Shown piece after piece: positions 1 to 7,506 of a DNA stretch of 34,134 bases. This stretch comes from an uncultured Clostridia bacterium. Lineage in GTDB: Bacteria; Bacillota; Clostridia; Lachnospirales; Lachnospiraceae. Position 1 is the first letter of the stretch. The number at the start of each line of letters is the position of its first letter. Both the position numbers and the translations under genes were made by a program. The notes beneath the pieces are model-generated. The model did not search any database, was not told the origin of the DNA, and saw nothing but the letters and a program-made list of their open reading frames with translations. The stretch spans positions 1-34,134 of the forward strand of contig CAMVIN010000010.1 in assembly GCA_947167565.1 (NCBI GenBank). The letters are read 5' to 3'.

Positions 1-2
1 AT

Positions 3-1628
3 ACCGTTGTCTCCGCAGATTATGTGAATGAAGAGACTTATGGCAAGTTGAAGATAAAGAAAAAGGGAGAACAATTAAAAGGTTTTGAGAATGGTAATTT
101 TACTTATGAAGAGACTGATTTGACAGGAGTTGTGTTAGAAATATATGCAGAGGAAGCGATTGCCACGCAGGATAATCAAGGGACAAACTGGTTTGAAAAA
201 AATGATTTGGTGGCAACGGTAACAACCGGTGAGGGAGTTGTATTTGATAAGGATTGCGGGGGTATTTGCAAGTGGAAGATGGACGAAGAAAATCTAATAG
301 AAATTTCACTTCCACTGGGGGAGTATCGTGTTGTGGAAAAAGAGACAAAGGATGGATACATACTTGCAGATAAAAACTGGAAGCTCTCTTTTCAGTGGGA
401 AAATCAAGAGGAGGAATATGTCTTGAATTCTACAGAGAATACGGATTATGAGGGCACGTTGACAATACAAAATGAGAGAGCAAAGACAAATGTGTCTCTT
501 AACAAAGTGGATTCAGAATCGGAAAAACCGGTCAGACAGGCAAAGTTTGTATTGTATTCCCGTAATGACATATATAATGCCGAAGGAGAGAAGATTTTTT
601 TGGCAGATCATCCGATTGGTACTGTGTTTACTGATGAGTACGGGAAGGCAGATTTTGATTACAACCTTCCATTAAAATCAGAAAAAAATTCCGGTGATTA
701 TTACATTAGAGAACTGAGTGCACCGGACGGTTATTACTGCATAAAAGACGAAATACCGGTACATTTGGAGTATAAAGATGATTCTACGAAGGTTATTTCA
801 AGCAGCCATACAGTAAAAGAAAAGCAGACAACTGTAGAAATTGATAAAATTTCTGTTGGCGGAGGGGAGGAAATCCCAGGCTGTAACCTTGAGATATCTG
901 ATGGGAGAGGGAATGTAATCGTATCATGGATATCAGGTGAAAAAGAGAGCGTTCGGTTTTCTGATCATGTATCAGAGTGGGGGTACCAGAATCTTGTGGC
1001 AAAATTTGATGAAAAAGGTGCTGTCCATATTGGGGGATTGTTTCATGATGTGGATTACCGGTTGACAGAGACAAGACCTGCCGATGGGTATGTGACAGCA
1101 GATTCCATCGTTTTCCGAATTACAGAGGAAGGGCAGAATTTAGTTAAAATGGTTGATGAAAAGACCGTTGTGGAATTTAGAAAAATGGCTTCCGATACCG
1201 GAAAACTTTTGCAGGGAGCAGAAATTGAAGTCTATGACAGTAAAGGGAAAATCATAAATGGTTTCACGACATCAAAGAGTCTTCCCGTGATAATAAAAGG
1301 ACTGTTAAAAGTGGGAGAAAGTTACACATTCCGGGAGAAAAATGCACCTCAAAATTATCAGAAAGCTGCGGATATAACGTATAGAGTTTTAGATACACCT
1401 GACAAACAGACGGTATCAATGGTGGATGAAAAGTTTGTTAAAACAAAAGATGAAAAAACGCCAAAGACGAATATGGAAGAGGAAGTACCAAAAAGCGGCG
1501 GTTCATCGAATGAACAGCCGCATACAGGAGAAAACAATACTTATGTTCCGGCACTGCTTGGAATGCTGTTATCCGGTGCAGTTGTCGGGAGTATATGGAG
1601 AAAGAAAAAATATGTACTGAGGAGATAA
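3..1628 (+). CDS. SpaA/Cna_B-repeat cell-wall adhesin, 3' part (5' end outside window)
   Basis: The frame is open from the first bases of the window, so the true start lies upstream and signal peptide and N-terminus are missing. At least four Cna_B/SpaA-like beta domains follow one another (roughly residues 5-155, 156-272, 272-395 and 396-470 counted from the GTG at 24). Most end in the usual E-x-x-(A)P-x-GY pattern: VVEKETKDGY, IRELSAPDGY, LTETRPADGY, REKNAPQNY. In this family such domains form intramolecular isopeptide bonds. The C-terminus has a Ser/Gly/Asn-rich linker, a sorting-like motif QPHTG (about 498-502), a hydrophobic segment (about 508-526) and a basic tail, so the protein is probably sortase-anchored. 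Gln in place of Leu in the motif is unusual. The gene converges on the next one with only 6 bases between the stop codons and no clear terminator. The ligand is unknown. Confidence 0.85.
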   Translation, partial: TVVSADYVNEETYGKLKIKKKGEQLKGFENGNFTYEETDLTGVVLEIYAEEAIATQDNQGTNWFEKNDLVATVTTGEGVVFDKDCGGICKWKMDEENLIEISLPLGEYRVVEKETKDGYILADKNWKLSFQWENQEEEYVLNSTENTDYEGTLTIQNERAKTNVSLNKVDSESEKPVRQAKFVLYSRNDIYNAEGEKIFLADHPIGTVFTDEYGKADFDYNLPLKSEKNSGDYYIRELSAPDGYYCIKDEIPVHLEYKDDSTKVISSSHTVKEKQTTVEIDKISVGGGEEIPGCNLEISDGRGNVIVSWISGEKESVRFSDHVSEWGYQNLVAKFDEKGAVHIGGLFHDVDYRLTETRPADGYVTADSIVFRITEEGQNLVKMVDEKTVVEFRKMASDTGKLLQGAEIEVYDSKGKIINGFTTSKSLPVIIKGLLKVGESYTFREKNAPQNYQKAADITYRVLDTPDKQTVSMVDEKFVKTKDEKTPKTNMEEEVPKSGGSSNEQPHTGENNTYVPALLGMLLSGAVVGSIWRKKKYVLRR

Positions 1629-1634
1629 TTCACA

Positions 1635-2942
1635 TTATTCTTCGTCGGCATCTTCATCGGAAGGGCGAGGTTTTAAGACCATATATATTTTGTCAATACG
1701 GTTGCCATCGGCTTCCTGAACAGTGTAGGTTGCATATTCATCCTCTGCCATCTCATTTACATTTGGAAAATGCTCTAAGAGATTGATGACATGACCGGAT
1801 ATGGAATCATAATCATCGGATTCTAAAGGGAGTCCGGTTATGTCATCGATATCATCGAGAGAAGCAGAGCCGAGAAGAATGTATTCTGTCTCGGATAACT
1901 GTTGGATTTCATCTTCTTCGTCAGTATCATATTCATCACGGAGTTCTCCTACGATTTCCTCGATTAAGTCTTCAATTGTGATAAGTCCGGAAAGAGCTCC
2001 GTACTCATCGAGAATAATGGTGAGAGGAATGGAATCTTTGCGCATTTCCATAAACAGTTCGGATACATTTTTGTATTCATAAGTGACATGGGCTTCGCGC
2101 AGAAGAGGACGTATATTGAAACTTCTCTTGTCGCCATCATAGAAAGCAAAGTCCTTTAAGTTGATAATGCCGACTATATTGTCGATGGTATCCTCATATA
2201 CAGGAAGTCTGGCGTATTTGTGTTCCGTAAATTCGGCCATTAGTTCCTTGTAGGAAATAGTGACTGGCACCATGGCGATATCCATGCGGGGAATCATGAC
2301 ATCTTTAGCGAGAGAATCACCAAAATCTACGATGTTTGTAATCATTTGACGTTCTTCGCTCTCGATGACACCTTCCTCGTGACTGACATCAACCAATGTC
2401 AACAGTTCATCTTCTGTAATGCTCGCCTGTTTTTCATTAGGGTTCACATGGAACAGAAACATGATAAAGTTGGATATCTGATTGACAATAAAGATTATCG
2501 GAGTCAATATTCGGGTAAAAAACAAAATGCTGCTAGAATAAATAAGGGATAACTTTTCTGCATTTCTAGTCGCAAGATTTTTGGGTGTTATTTCCCCGAA
2601 AATCAGTATCAGAACAGTAAGTATTCCAGTGCCAATACCTGCGAACAGGCTGGTTCTATCAGCTAATCCCATACGCTTACAGATGTCAAACGCATAGGAG
2701 GTAGTGATAGAAGATGCAGAAAGATTTACAATATTGTTACAAATCAAAATAGCACTCAGCATTTTGTCCGGCACTTCAATCAGTTTTAATACACGTTTTG
2801 CCGCTTTGTTTTTATCTTCAGCAAGAGAGCGCATACGGATTTTGTTTACCGTAGTTAAAGCAGTCTCCGCAGAAGAGAAAAAGGCAGATAAAATAAGTAA
2901 TACAATTAATAGGATTATGTTTACCGCGTCACCGGGCCCCAA
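1635..2942 (-). CDS. CNNM/CorC (HlyC-type) membrane protein with CBS pair
   Basis: This 435-residue protein has the standard order of the family: an N-terminal CNNM transmembrane domain (hydrophobic segments from about residue 8, with the hallmark GEITPK near 116-121), a CBS pair (about 205-335, including IPRMDIAMVPV and IILDEYGALSGLITIEDLIEEIVGE-like sequence), and a C-terminal CorC_HlyC domain. Relatives are linked to Mg2+ or Co2+ transport and were once called haemolysin-like; the actual substrate here is not shown. The start is TTG at 2942, supported by AAGGAG at 2953-2958 about 10 bases upstream. A strong promoter lies directly upstream, so it can be expressed independently of the ABC-F gene behind it. 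Confidence 0.9.
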   Translation of the reverse strand: MGPGDAVNIILLIVLLILSAFFSSAETALTTVNKIRMRSLAEDKNKAAKRVLKLIEVPDKMLSAILICNNIVNLSASSITTSYAFDICKRMGLADRTSLFAGIGTGILTVLILIFGEITPKNLATRNAEKLSLIYSSSILFFTRILTPIIFIVNQISNFIMFLFHVNPNEKQASITEDELLTLVDVSHEEGVIESEERQMITNIVDFGDSLAKDVMIPRMDIAMVPVTISYKELMAEFTEHKYARLPVYEDTIDNIVGIINLKDFAFYDGDKRSFNIRPLLREAHVTYEYKNVSELFMEMRKDSIPLTIILDEYGALSGLITIEDLIEEIVGELRDEYDTDEEDEIQQLSETEYILLGSASLDDIDDITGLPLESDDYDSISGHVINLLEHFPNVNEMAEDEYATYTVQEADGNRIDKIYMVLKPRPSDEDADEE

Positions 2943-2976
2943 AGAAAATCAACTCCTTGTAATGTTTTTAATACGT

Positions 2977-3005
2977 ATTTTATAATATTCATGTGTGGTT
3001 GTCAA
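2977..3005 (-). promoter_or_regulatory. Sigma-A-type promoter of the CNNM/CorC gene
   Basis: On the minus strand TTGACA (3000-3005) and TAAAAT (2977-2982) are separated by 17 bases. The predicted transcript starts around 2970 and reaches the ribosome site at 2953-2958. Confidence 0.75.
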
Positions 3006-3008
3006 GAA

Positions 3009-4619
3009 TTAACTAAGCGCCTGACGTTTTCTCGCCATTTCATCGCTGTCGAGATACTCATCATAGGTTGTTACTTTATCAATCATGCCATTTGGTGTGA
3101 TTTCAATAATGCGGTTGGCGATTGTCTGGATAAACTGATGATCCTGAGAGGTGAATAGTACAACTCCCGGGAATTTAATCAATCCGTTGTTTACGGAGGT
3201 GATAGATTCCATATCGAGGTGGTTAGTCGGTTCATCTAACATCAGGACGTTGGAGCCTAACATCATCATCTTGGACAACATGACACGAACTTTCTCTCCA
3301 CCGGAAAGGACATTTACTTTTTTAAGACCGTCATCACCTTTGAATAGCATACGTCCGAGAAAGCCGCGGACATAGGTTGCATCCTTTTCCGGAGAGAATG
3401 GCATGAGCCAGTCAACAATCGTATCATTACTTGCAAAATATTTGGTGTTATCTTTTGGAAAATAAGAATTGGAGGTGGTAATTCCCCATTTATAATCTCC
3501 TTCATCCGGCTCCATTTCGCCAGAGAGAATCTGGAATAATGTAGTTGCGGCAATACCATAGGAGCCGACAAATGCAATTTTGTCATCGTGACCAACGGTA
3601 AAGGATATATTGTCAAGTACCTTTTCTCCATCGATGGTTTTTGACAGATTGGTAACGGTCAGAACTTCGTTTCCGATTTCGCGGTCCGGTTTGAAATCTA
3701 CATAAGGATATTTTCGACTGGACGGACGAAGAGTGTCCAGCTCGATTTTTTCGAGTGCACGCTTACGTGAAGTTGCCTGCTTGGATTTGGAAGCATTTGC
3801 GCTGAATCGCTGGATAAATTCCTGTAATTCTTTGATTTTTTCTTCTTTTTTCTTGTTGGCTTCCTTCATTTGTTTAATCATCAACTGGCTTGATTCATAC
3901 CAGAAGTCATAGTTGCCGGCATAAATCTGCATTTTACCATAGTCAAGGTCAACGGTATGAGTACACACCTTATTTAAGAAATAGCGGTCATGGGAGACTA
4001 CGATAATAGTATTTTCAAAATCGATTAAAAAGTCTTCCAACCAGCGTATTGAATCCAAATCTAAGTGGTTGGTCGGCTCATCCAAAAGAAGGGTGTCCGG
4101 ATTTCCGAACAGAGCGCGGGCAAGGAGTACTTTTACTTTATCGGTGTCAGGCAGTTCACTCATGAGTTTGTAGTGATTGTCTGTGTCAATACCAAGGGCA
4201 TTGAGAAGAGAAGCTGCATCGGATTCTGCTTCCCAACCGTTCATGGTGGCAAATTCTGCTTCTAATTCGCTGGCACGGATTCCATCTTCATCTGTAAAGT
4301 CTTCTTTTGCGTAGATGGCATCTTTTTCCTTCATGATGTCAAATAGGCGCTGGTTTCCGGCTATAACAGTATCAAGGACAACATTGCTGTCATATTTAAA
4401 GTGATCCTGTTCTAAGACGGACAGACGCTCGCCGGCTCCCATACTAATCTCACCGGTAGTTGGTTCGAGTTCGCCGGAGAGAATTTTTAAAAATGTGGAT
4501 TTACCTGCACCGTTAGCGCCGATAATACCATAGCAGTTGCCCTCCGTAAATTTTATGTTGACCTCCTCAAAAAGAGCTTTTTTTCCGAATCTAAGTGAAA
4601 CATTGGATGCTTGAATCAT
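3009..4619 (-). CDS. ABC-F family ATPase (YkpA/YbiT-like), one degenerate ATP site
   Basis: This is a soluble protein with two ABC domains and no membrane segments, as in ABC-F proteins that act on the ribosome. The start is the ATG at 4619, since GGAGG lies 7 bases upstream; the longer GTG frame from 4640 would put this site inside the gene. That gives 536 residues. NBD1 has an intact Walker A (GANGAGKST, about 34-42), Walker B DEPTNHLD and switch SHD, but its signature reads MSELPDTDK. A charged linker (about 240-300) follows. NBD2 has an intact LSGGE signature and DEPTNHLD, but its Walker A reads GSYGIAATT without the Lys and the switch reads SQD instead of SHD. The degenerate elements therefore fall on one composite site. 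The YkpA/YbiT assignment rests on overall sequence and length. Whether it confers resistance or has a housekeeping role cannot be told. Confidence 0.9.
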   Translation of the reverse strand: MIQASNVSLRFGKKALFEEVNIKFTEGNCYGIIGANGAGKSTFLKILSGELEPTTGEISMGAGERLSVLEQDHFKYDSNVVLDTVIAGNQRLFDIMKEKDAIYAKEDFTDEDGIRASELEAEFATMNGWEAESDAASLLNALGIDTDNHYKLMSELPDTDKVKVLLARALFGNPDTLLLDEPTNHLDLDSIRWLEDFLIDFENTIIVVSHDRYFLNKVCTHTVDLDYGKMQIYAGNYDFWYESSQLMIKQMKEANKKKEEKIKELQEFIQRFSANASKSKQATSRKRALEKIELDTLRPSSRKYPYVDFKPDREIGNEVLTVTNLSKTIDGEKVLDNISFTVGHDDKIAFVGSYGIAATTLFQILSGEMEPDEGDYKWGITTSNSYFPKDNTKYFASNDTIVDWLMPFSPEKDATYVRGFLGRMLFKGDDGLKKVNVLSGGEKVRVMLSKMMMLGSNVLMLDEPTNHLDMESITSVNNGLIKFPGVVLFTSQDHQFIQTIANRIIEITPNGMIDKVTTYDEYLDSDEMARKRQALS

Positions 4620-4685
4620 AAATACCTCCATTCGTGCCACGTGTGCACACTATTTTTACTATTGTCAGGTGTCATTCAATATTCC

Positions 4686-4713
4686 ATTGTACTAAAAATC
4701 AAAAGATTTGCAA
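4686..4713 (-). promoter_or_regulatory. Candidate promoter of the ABC-F gene
   Basis: On the minus strand TTGCAA (4708-4713) and TACAAT (4686-4691) are spaced by 16 bases, leaving a leader of about 60 bases before the ATG at 4619. Confidence 0.5.
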
Positions 4714-4752
4714 GCATTTTTCATTTTTTTCTGTTTTTTTCCTATTTAGCGG

Positions 4753-4781
4753 TTGCCAGTTTTATAATCTTTCGTTATAAT
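4753..4781 (+). promoter_or_regulatory. Sigma-A-type promoter of the GH13 gene
   Basis: TTGCCA (4753-4758), a 17-base spacer and a perfect TATAAT (4776-4781). The transcript would start near 4788, ahead of the AAAAGAGG ribosome site and the ATG at 4828. This supports 4828, not 4937, as the original start. Confidence 0.75.
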
Positions 4782-4827
4782 AAATGGGGTACAGAATTGA
4801 ATAAAAAAAGGTAAAAGAGGTAGACGG

Positions 4828-4926
4828 ATGTTGTTTATAGACGAGATAAAAATACATAAAGGGACGTCTTTTCCAGATTACGGCGTGGCAGAGAGGAGCC
4901 AAGTCCTGTTATCTGTGCCTGTATGA
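4828..4926 (+). pseudogene. N-terminal piece of the GH13 gene, out of frame with the rest
   Basis: An ATG at 4828 with a good ribosome site (AAAAGAGG, 4813-4820) opens a 32-codon frame that stops at 4924-4926. Its start, MLFIDEIKIHKGTSFPDYGV, resembles the beginning of a CBM48-containing debranching enzyme. The CBM48 sequence resumes in another frame: from about 4895 that frame reads GAKSCYLCLYEQNQ and runs directly into the ATG at 4937. The beta strand expected between the two pieces is absent, so a small frame-changing deletion near 4885-4897 is the simplest explanation. Confidence 0.65.
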
Positions 4927-4936
4927 GCAGAATCAG

Positions 4937-6649
4937 ATGAAAAAAATAAAGATGTATCCGACAAAAGAGATGGGAATGTCAGATATTTTTTCTGTTGTTC
5001 TGAGTGGACAGAATATAGAAGAGAACATCCGAAATGTGAGTTATCATTTTGTTATAGATGGTGAATATCGTTCAGATCCATTTGCTAAATCGATATTGGG
5101 GCACTCTAAGTTTGGATCTAGAAAGACGAAAGTACGACATGGTATTGAGTTGGAGCAGTTTGACTGGACGGATGAAAATTGGAAAAAAATCCCTGGAAAA
5201 GAGATGATTTTATACCAATGCCACGTCAGAGGATTCACGAAGCACAGCAGTTCCGGCGTTTCGGCTCCGGGAACTTTTCTCGGGCTTCAGGAGAAAATTC
5301 CATACCTCAAGGAACTGGGAGTTAATACGCTGCTGTTAATGCCGATATATGAATTCGATGAGTGCATGAGAGATAGCGAGGGAAATTTTACCGGCAAATT
5401 AAATTTTTGGGGCTATACGGGAAATGCGTTTTATCTGGCTCCGAAGGCCAGTTATTCCAGCGGAAAAACGAGTCCGGCAGCTGAGTTTCAACAGATGGTG
5501 AAGGCACTTCATCAGAATGGAATCAATGTTATTCTGGATATGTATTTTGTCGGAAAGACGCCGGAATTTGTGCTGCATTGTCTGCGTTATTATGCATATT
5601 TTTATCATATTGACGGGTTTCGCGTCAATCAGGATCAGTTTAGTCTGGACTGGCTTGGGCAGGATCCTATGCTATCTCATGTTAAAATAATTGGAAATGA
5701 GTGGTCAACAGGAAATTGTGTAAGTGGAGAGCCTACGTTTTATGAGATGAATGATGGTTTTTTAGTGGATGCAAGGCGATATCTTAAAAGTGATGAGGGA
5801 CAGACGGGAAGGTTTTATCAGAGGTTTAAGGAACAGGAAAATGGAATCGGAAAGATTCACTATATCACGAGTCACAATGGATTTACCTTGCGCGATTTAA
5901 TTTCTTATGACATTAAACACAATGAGGCAAATGGAGAACGCGGTCGGGACGGTACAGAGTATAATTATAGTTGGAATTGTGGATTTGAGGGGAAAACACG
6001 CAGAAAACAGGTGCTCCGTATGCGGGAGAAACAGGAAAAAAATGCGTTTGTGATGCTTCTCTTGGGTATGGCTGTTCCTATGCTCCTTGCCGGAGATGAA
6101 TTTGGTAATTCCCAGAAGGGTAATAATAATGCCTATTGTCAGGATAATTTGACTACCTGGTTGGATTGGCGAAATTTAGAGAAGAATCGTGAGACTTTTG
6201 AATTTGCAAAGAGAATGATATGGTTTCGGAAGAAACATCCGCTTTATCATCAGGTTAGACAATTGACCGGTTCAGATTTGTCAGGGCGGGGAGTTCCGGA
6301 TGTCTCCTGTCACGGCAGAGAACCTTGGGTTGCGGATTTTTCTTATTACAGTCGTGAACTGGGTATTTTGTATTACGGAAGTTATTTTGGGGGACAGAGT
6401 TTATATTTTGCGTTTAATTTTCACTGGGATGAGCACGAATTTTTTCTCCCGGATGTTGAAAGTGATAAAAGGTGGAAGATACTGGTCAATACTGCGGGAG
6501 AGGAATGTGTAGAGATAGAGGACGGCAGTTATATCTTGGCTCCTCGCTCTATTGCTATCTTTGAAAAGATAGAAGACCGGCCGAAAGAGAAATCCGGCCG
6601 GCACTCAAAAATTGTTTCAAAGTCAGCAAATAAGAAAAAGCACAGTTAA
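4937..6649 (+). CDS. GlgX/isoamylase-like GH13 protein, probably catalytically inactive
   Basis: The 570-residue frame contains the end of a CBM48-like domain (1-50), a GH13 barrel (about 90-440) and a C-terminal beta domain. It resembles the glycogen debranching/isoamylase group, for instance TFLGLQEKIPYLKELGVN, WGYTGNAFYLAP and LLAGDEFGNSQKGNNNAYCQ. The active site looks dead. Region I is DMYFVG instead of D-x-x-x-NH. The region II nucleophile Asp is Asn231 (DGFRVN). Region IV has HN (Asn314) instead of HD. Only the acid/base Glu255 (GNEW) remains. The loop normally found between regions I and II, dozens of residues in GlgX, is missing. No ribosome site precedes the ATG at 4937, and the real N-terminus seems to lie in another frame from 4828. 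It may be a decaying gene or a non-catalytic glucan-binding protein. Confidence 0.8.
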   Translation: MKKIKMYPTKEMGMSDIFSVVLSGQNIEENIRNVSYHFVIDGEYRSDPFAKSILGHSKFGSRKTKVRHGIELEQFDWTDENWKKIPGKEMILYQCHVRGFTKHSSSGVSAPGTFLGLQEKIPYLKELGVNTLLLMPIYEFDECMRDSEGNFTGKLNFWGYTGNAFYLAPKASYSSGKTSPAAEFQQMVKALHQNGINVILDMYFVGKTPEFVLHCLRYYAYFYHIDGFRVNQDQFSLDWLGQDPMLSHVKIIGNEWSTGNCVSGEPTFYEMNDGFLVDARRYLKSDEGQTGRFYQRFKEQENGIGKIHYITSHNGFTLRDLISYDIKHNEANGERGRDGTEYNYSWNCGFEGKTRRKQVLRMREKQEKNAFVMLLLGMAVPMLLAGDEFGNSQKGNNNAYCQDNLTTWLDWRNLEKNRETFEFAKRMIWFRKKHPLYHQVRQLTGSDLSGRGVPDVSCHGREPWVADFSYYSRELGILYYGSYFGGQSLYFAFNFHWDEHEFFLPDVESDKRWKILVNTAGEECVEIEDGSYILAPRSIAIFEKIEDRPKEKSGRHSKIVSKSANKKKHS

Positions 6650-6843
6650 AAATTGTGTCTTTGCACAATTGGATCAAAGAGGTCCAGTGAACAATAGGCA
6701 TCTTCTGTAAAATGACGACAGGTGGTACAGGTAACATCAGTATCACCTGCTTTGTTTGAGGCTGTGTAATGTTCCTGGTCCTTTGCCGTATAAGCACTGC
6801 AGTGTTTTGCTACATTTTTGTAAGTCTGCTGATTTGCGCGCAT
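6646..6843 (-). CDS. Small Cys-rich protein of unknown function (65 aa)
   Basis: A strong ribosome site (GGAGGTGA) stands just upstream of the ATG at 6843, which marks this short frame as real. The product is hydrophilic and has a Cys/His cluster near the end, CTTCRHFTEDAYC (residues 39-51), plus Cys15. The spacing C-x2-C-x-H-x6-C suggests metal binding. I do not recognise a named family. The stop codon overlaps the end of the convergent GH13 gene by a few bases. No convincing promoter was found upstream. Confidence 0.7.
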   Translation of the reverse strand: MRANQQTYKNVAKHCSAYTAKDQEHYTASNKAGDTDVTCTTCRHFTEDAYCSLDLFDPIVQRHNF

Positions 6844-6932
6844 GCGCTCACCTCCATTCTGCGTTGGCTGTGCGGTTAATTATATTTATGAAACAGAAGT
6901 AGTATTTGCGATGGGAAAGGATTTTATGCGAT

Positions 6933-7364
6933 ATGATAGCGATTCATGTAGAAAATGTAAAAAAATTCATGTCGGATTTGTTTACAGGGAATTTATTTGA
7001 TAATTTTCATGTACGTCATTGTGAAGTAGTTACTTTTCTTAGATTAGAGTTGGAGGGAGAGAGATGCAGAGAGTGGTACGATACAGGAGAGTACCCGGAA
7101 GACAGACAGAATCAGATTGCATGGAGTGAGTGCAAGCCGATTGTGTTTCAGTGGATTAAAGGAAAAAAAACTCCAGTTAAAATGAAGTTGGATTTTTGTC
7201 ATTATTTAGAAAATGGGGATATTGGTTCTTTGCGGATTGAGTACACGAGAGAGTCGTTGACTGCTTACACAGGATATATGCAAAAGGATTTTTCGATGGA
7301 CAGAGAAGGACAGCAGGAATGGGATAATTACTGCCAAAATGTATTGGAAAAGAATTTTTGTTAG
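6933..7364 (+). CDS. DUF5721-like protein of unknown function
   Basis: The product (143 residues from the ATG at 6933) starts MIAIHVENVKKFMSDLFTG and contains a conserved-looking KPIVFQWIKGKKTPVKMKL segment, which I associate with DUF5721 proteins of Lachnospiraceae; the family call is from memory. No signal peptide or membrane segment is visible. AAAGGA lies about 12 bases before the ATG. A frame extension to a TTG at 6906 lacks a ribosome site. The stop codon (7362-7364) lies inside the CIRCE operator of the next gene. Its role is unknown. Confidence 0.75.
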   Translation: MIAIHVENVKKFMSDLFTGNLFDNFHVRHCEVVTFLRLELEGERCREWYDTGEYPEDRQNQIAWSECKPIVFQWIKGKKTPVKMKLDFCHYLENGDIGSLRIEYTRESLTAYTGYMQKDFSMDREGQQEWDNYCQNVLEKNFC

Positions 7365-7387
7365 CACTCACTAAAAATGAGTGCTAA
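7361..7387. promoter_or_regulatory. CIRCE operator (HrcA binding site)
   Basis: TTAGCACTC, nine spacer bases, GAGTGCTAA: a perfect match to the CIRCE consensus bound by the heat-shock repressor HrcA. It covers the stop codon of the upstream gene and ends 7 bases before the -35 box of the htpG promoter. Confidence 0.95.
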
Positions 7388-7394
7388 TTTTTTC

Positions 7395-7423
7395 TTGACA
7401 TTCTGAAACAGGCGTATTATTAT
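7395..7423 (+). promoter_or_regulatory. Sigma-A-type promoter of htpG
   Basis: TTGACA (7395-7400), 17 bases, TATTAT (7418-7423). The transcript would start near 7430 with a leader of about 75 bases. CIRCE sits upstream of the -35 box, not over the start site. Confidence 0.85.
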
Positions 7424-7506
7424 ATCTCTTAGATAGGCAGTGCAATTGCAGGGGCATTGCTAAATCGAAAATTTAATATGTCAATTAGATTCAGGAGGTT
7501 ATTGAT

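Noticed and set aside
4641-4650. Perfect 10-base palindrome GTGTGCACAC in the ABC-F leader
   Set aside because: About thirty palindromes of this length are expected by chance in a window this size, and nothing else marks it as an operator.
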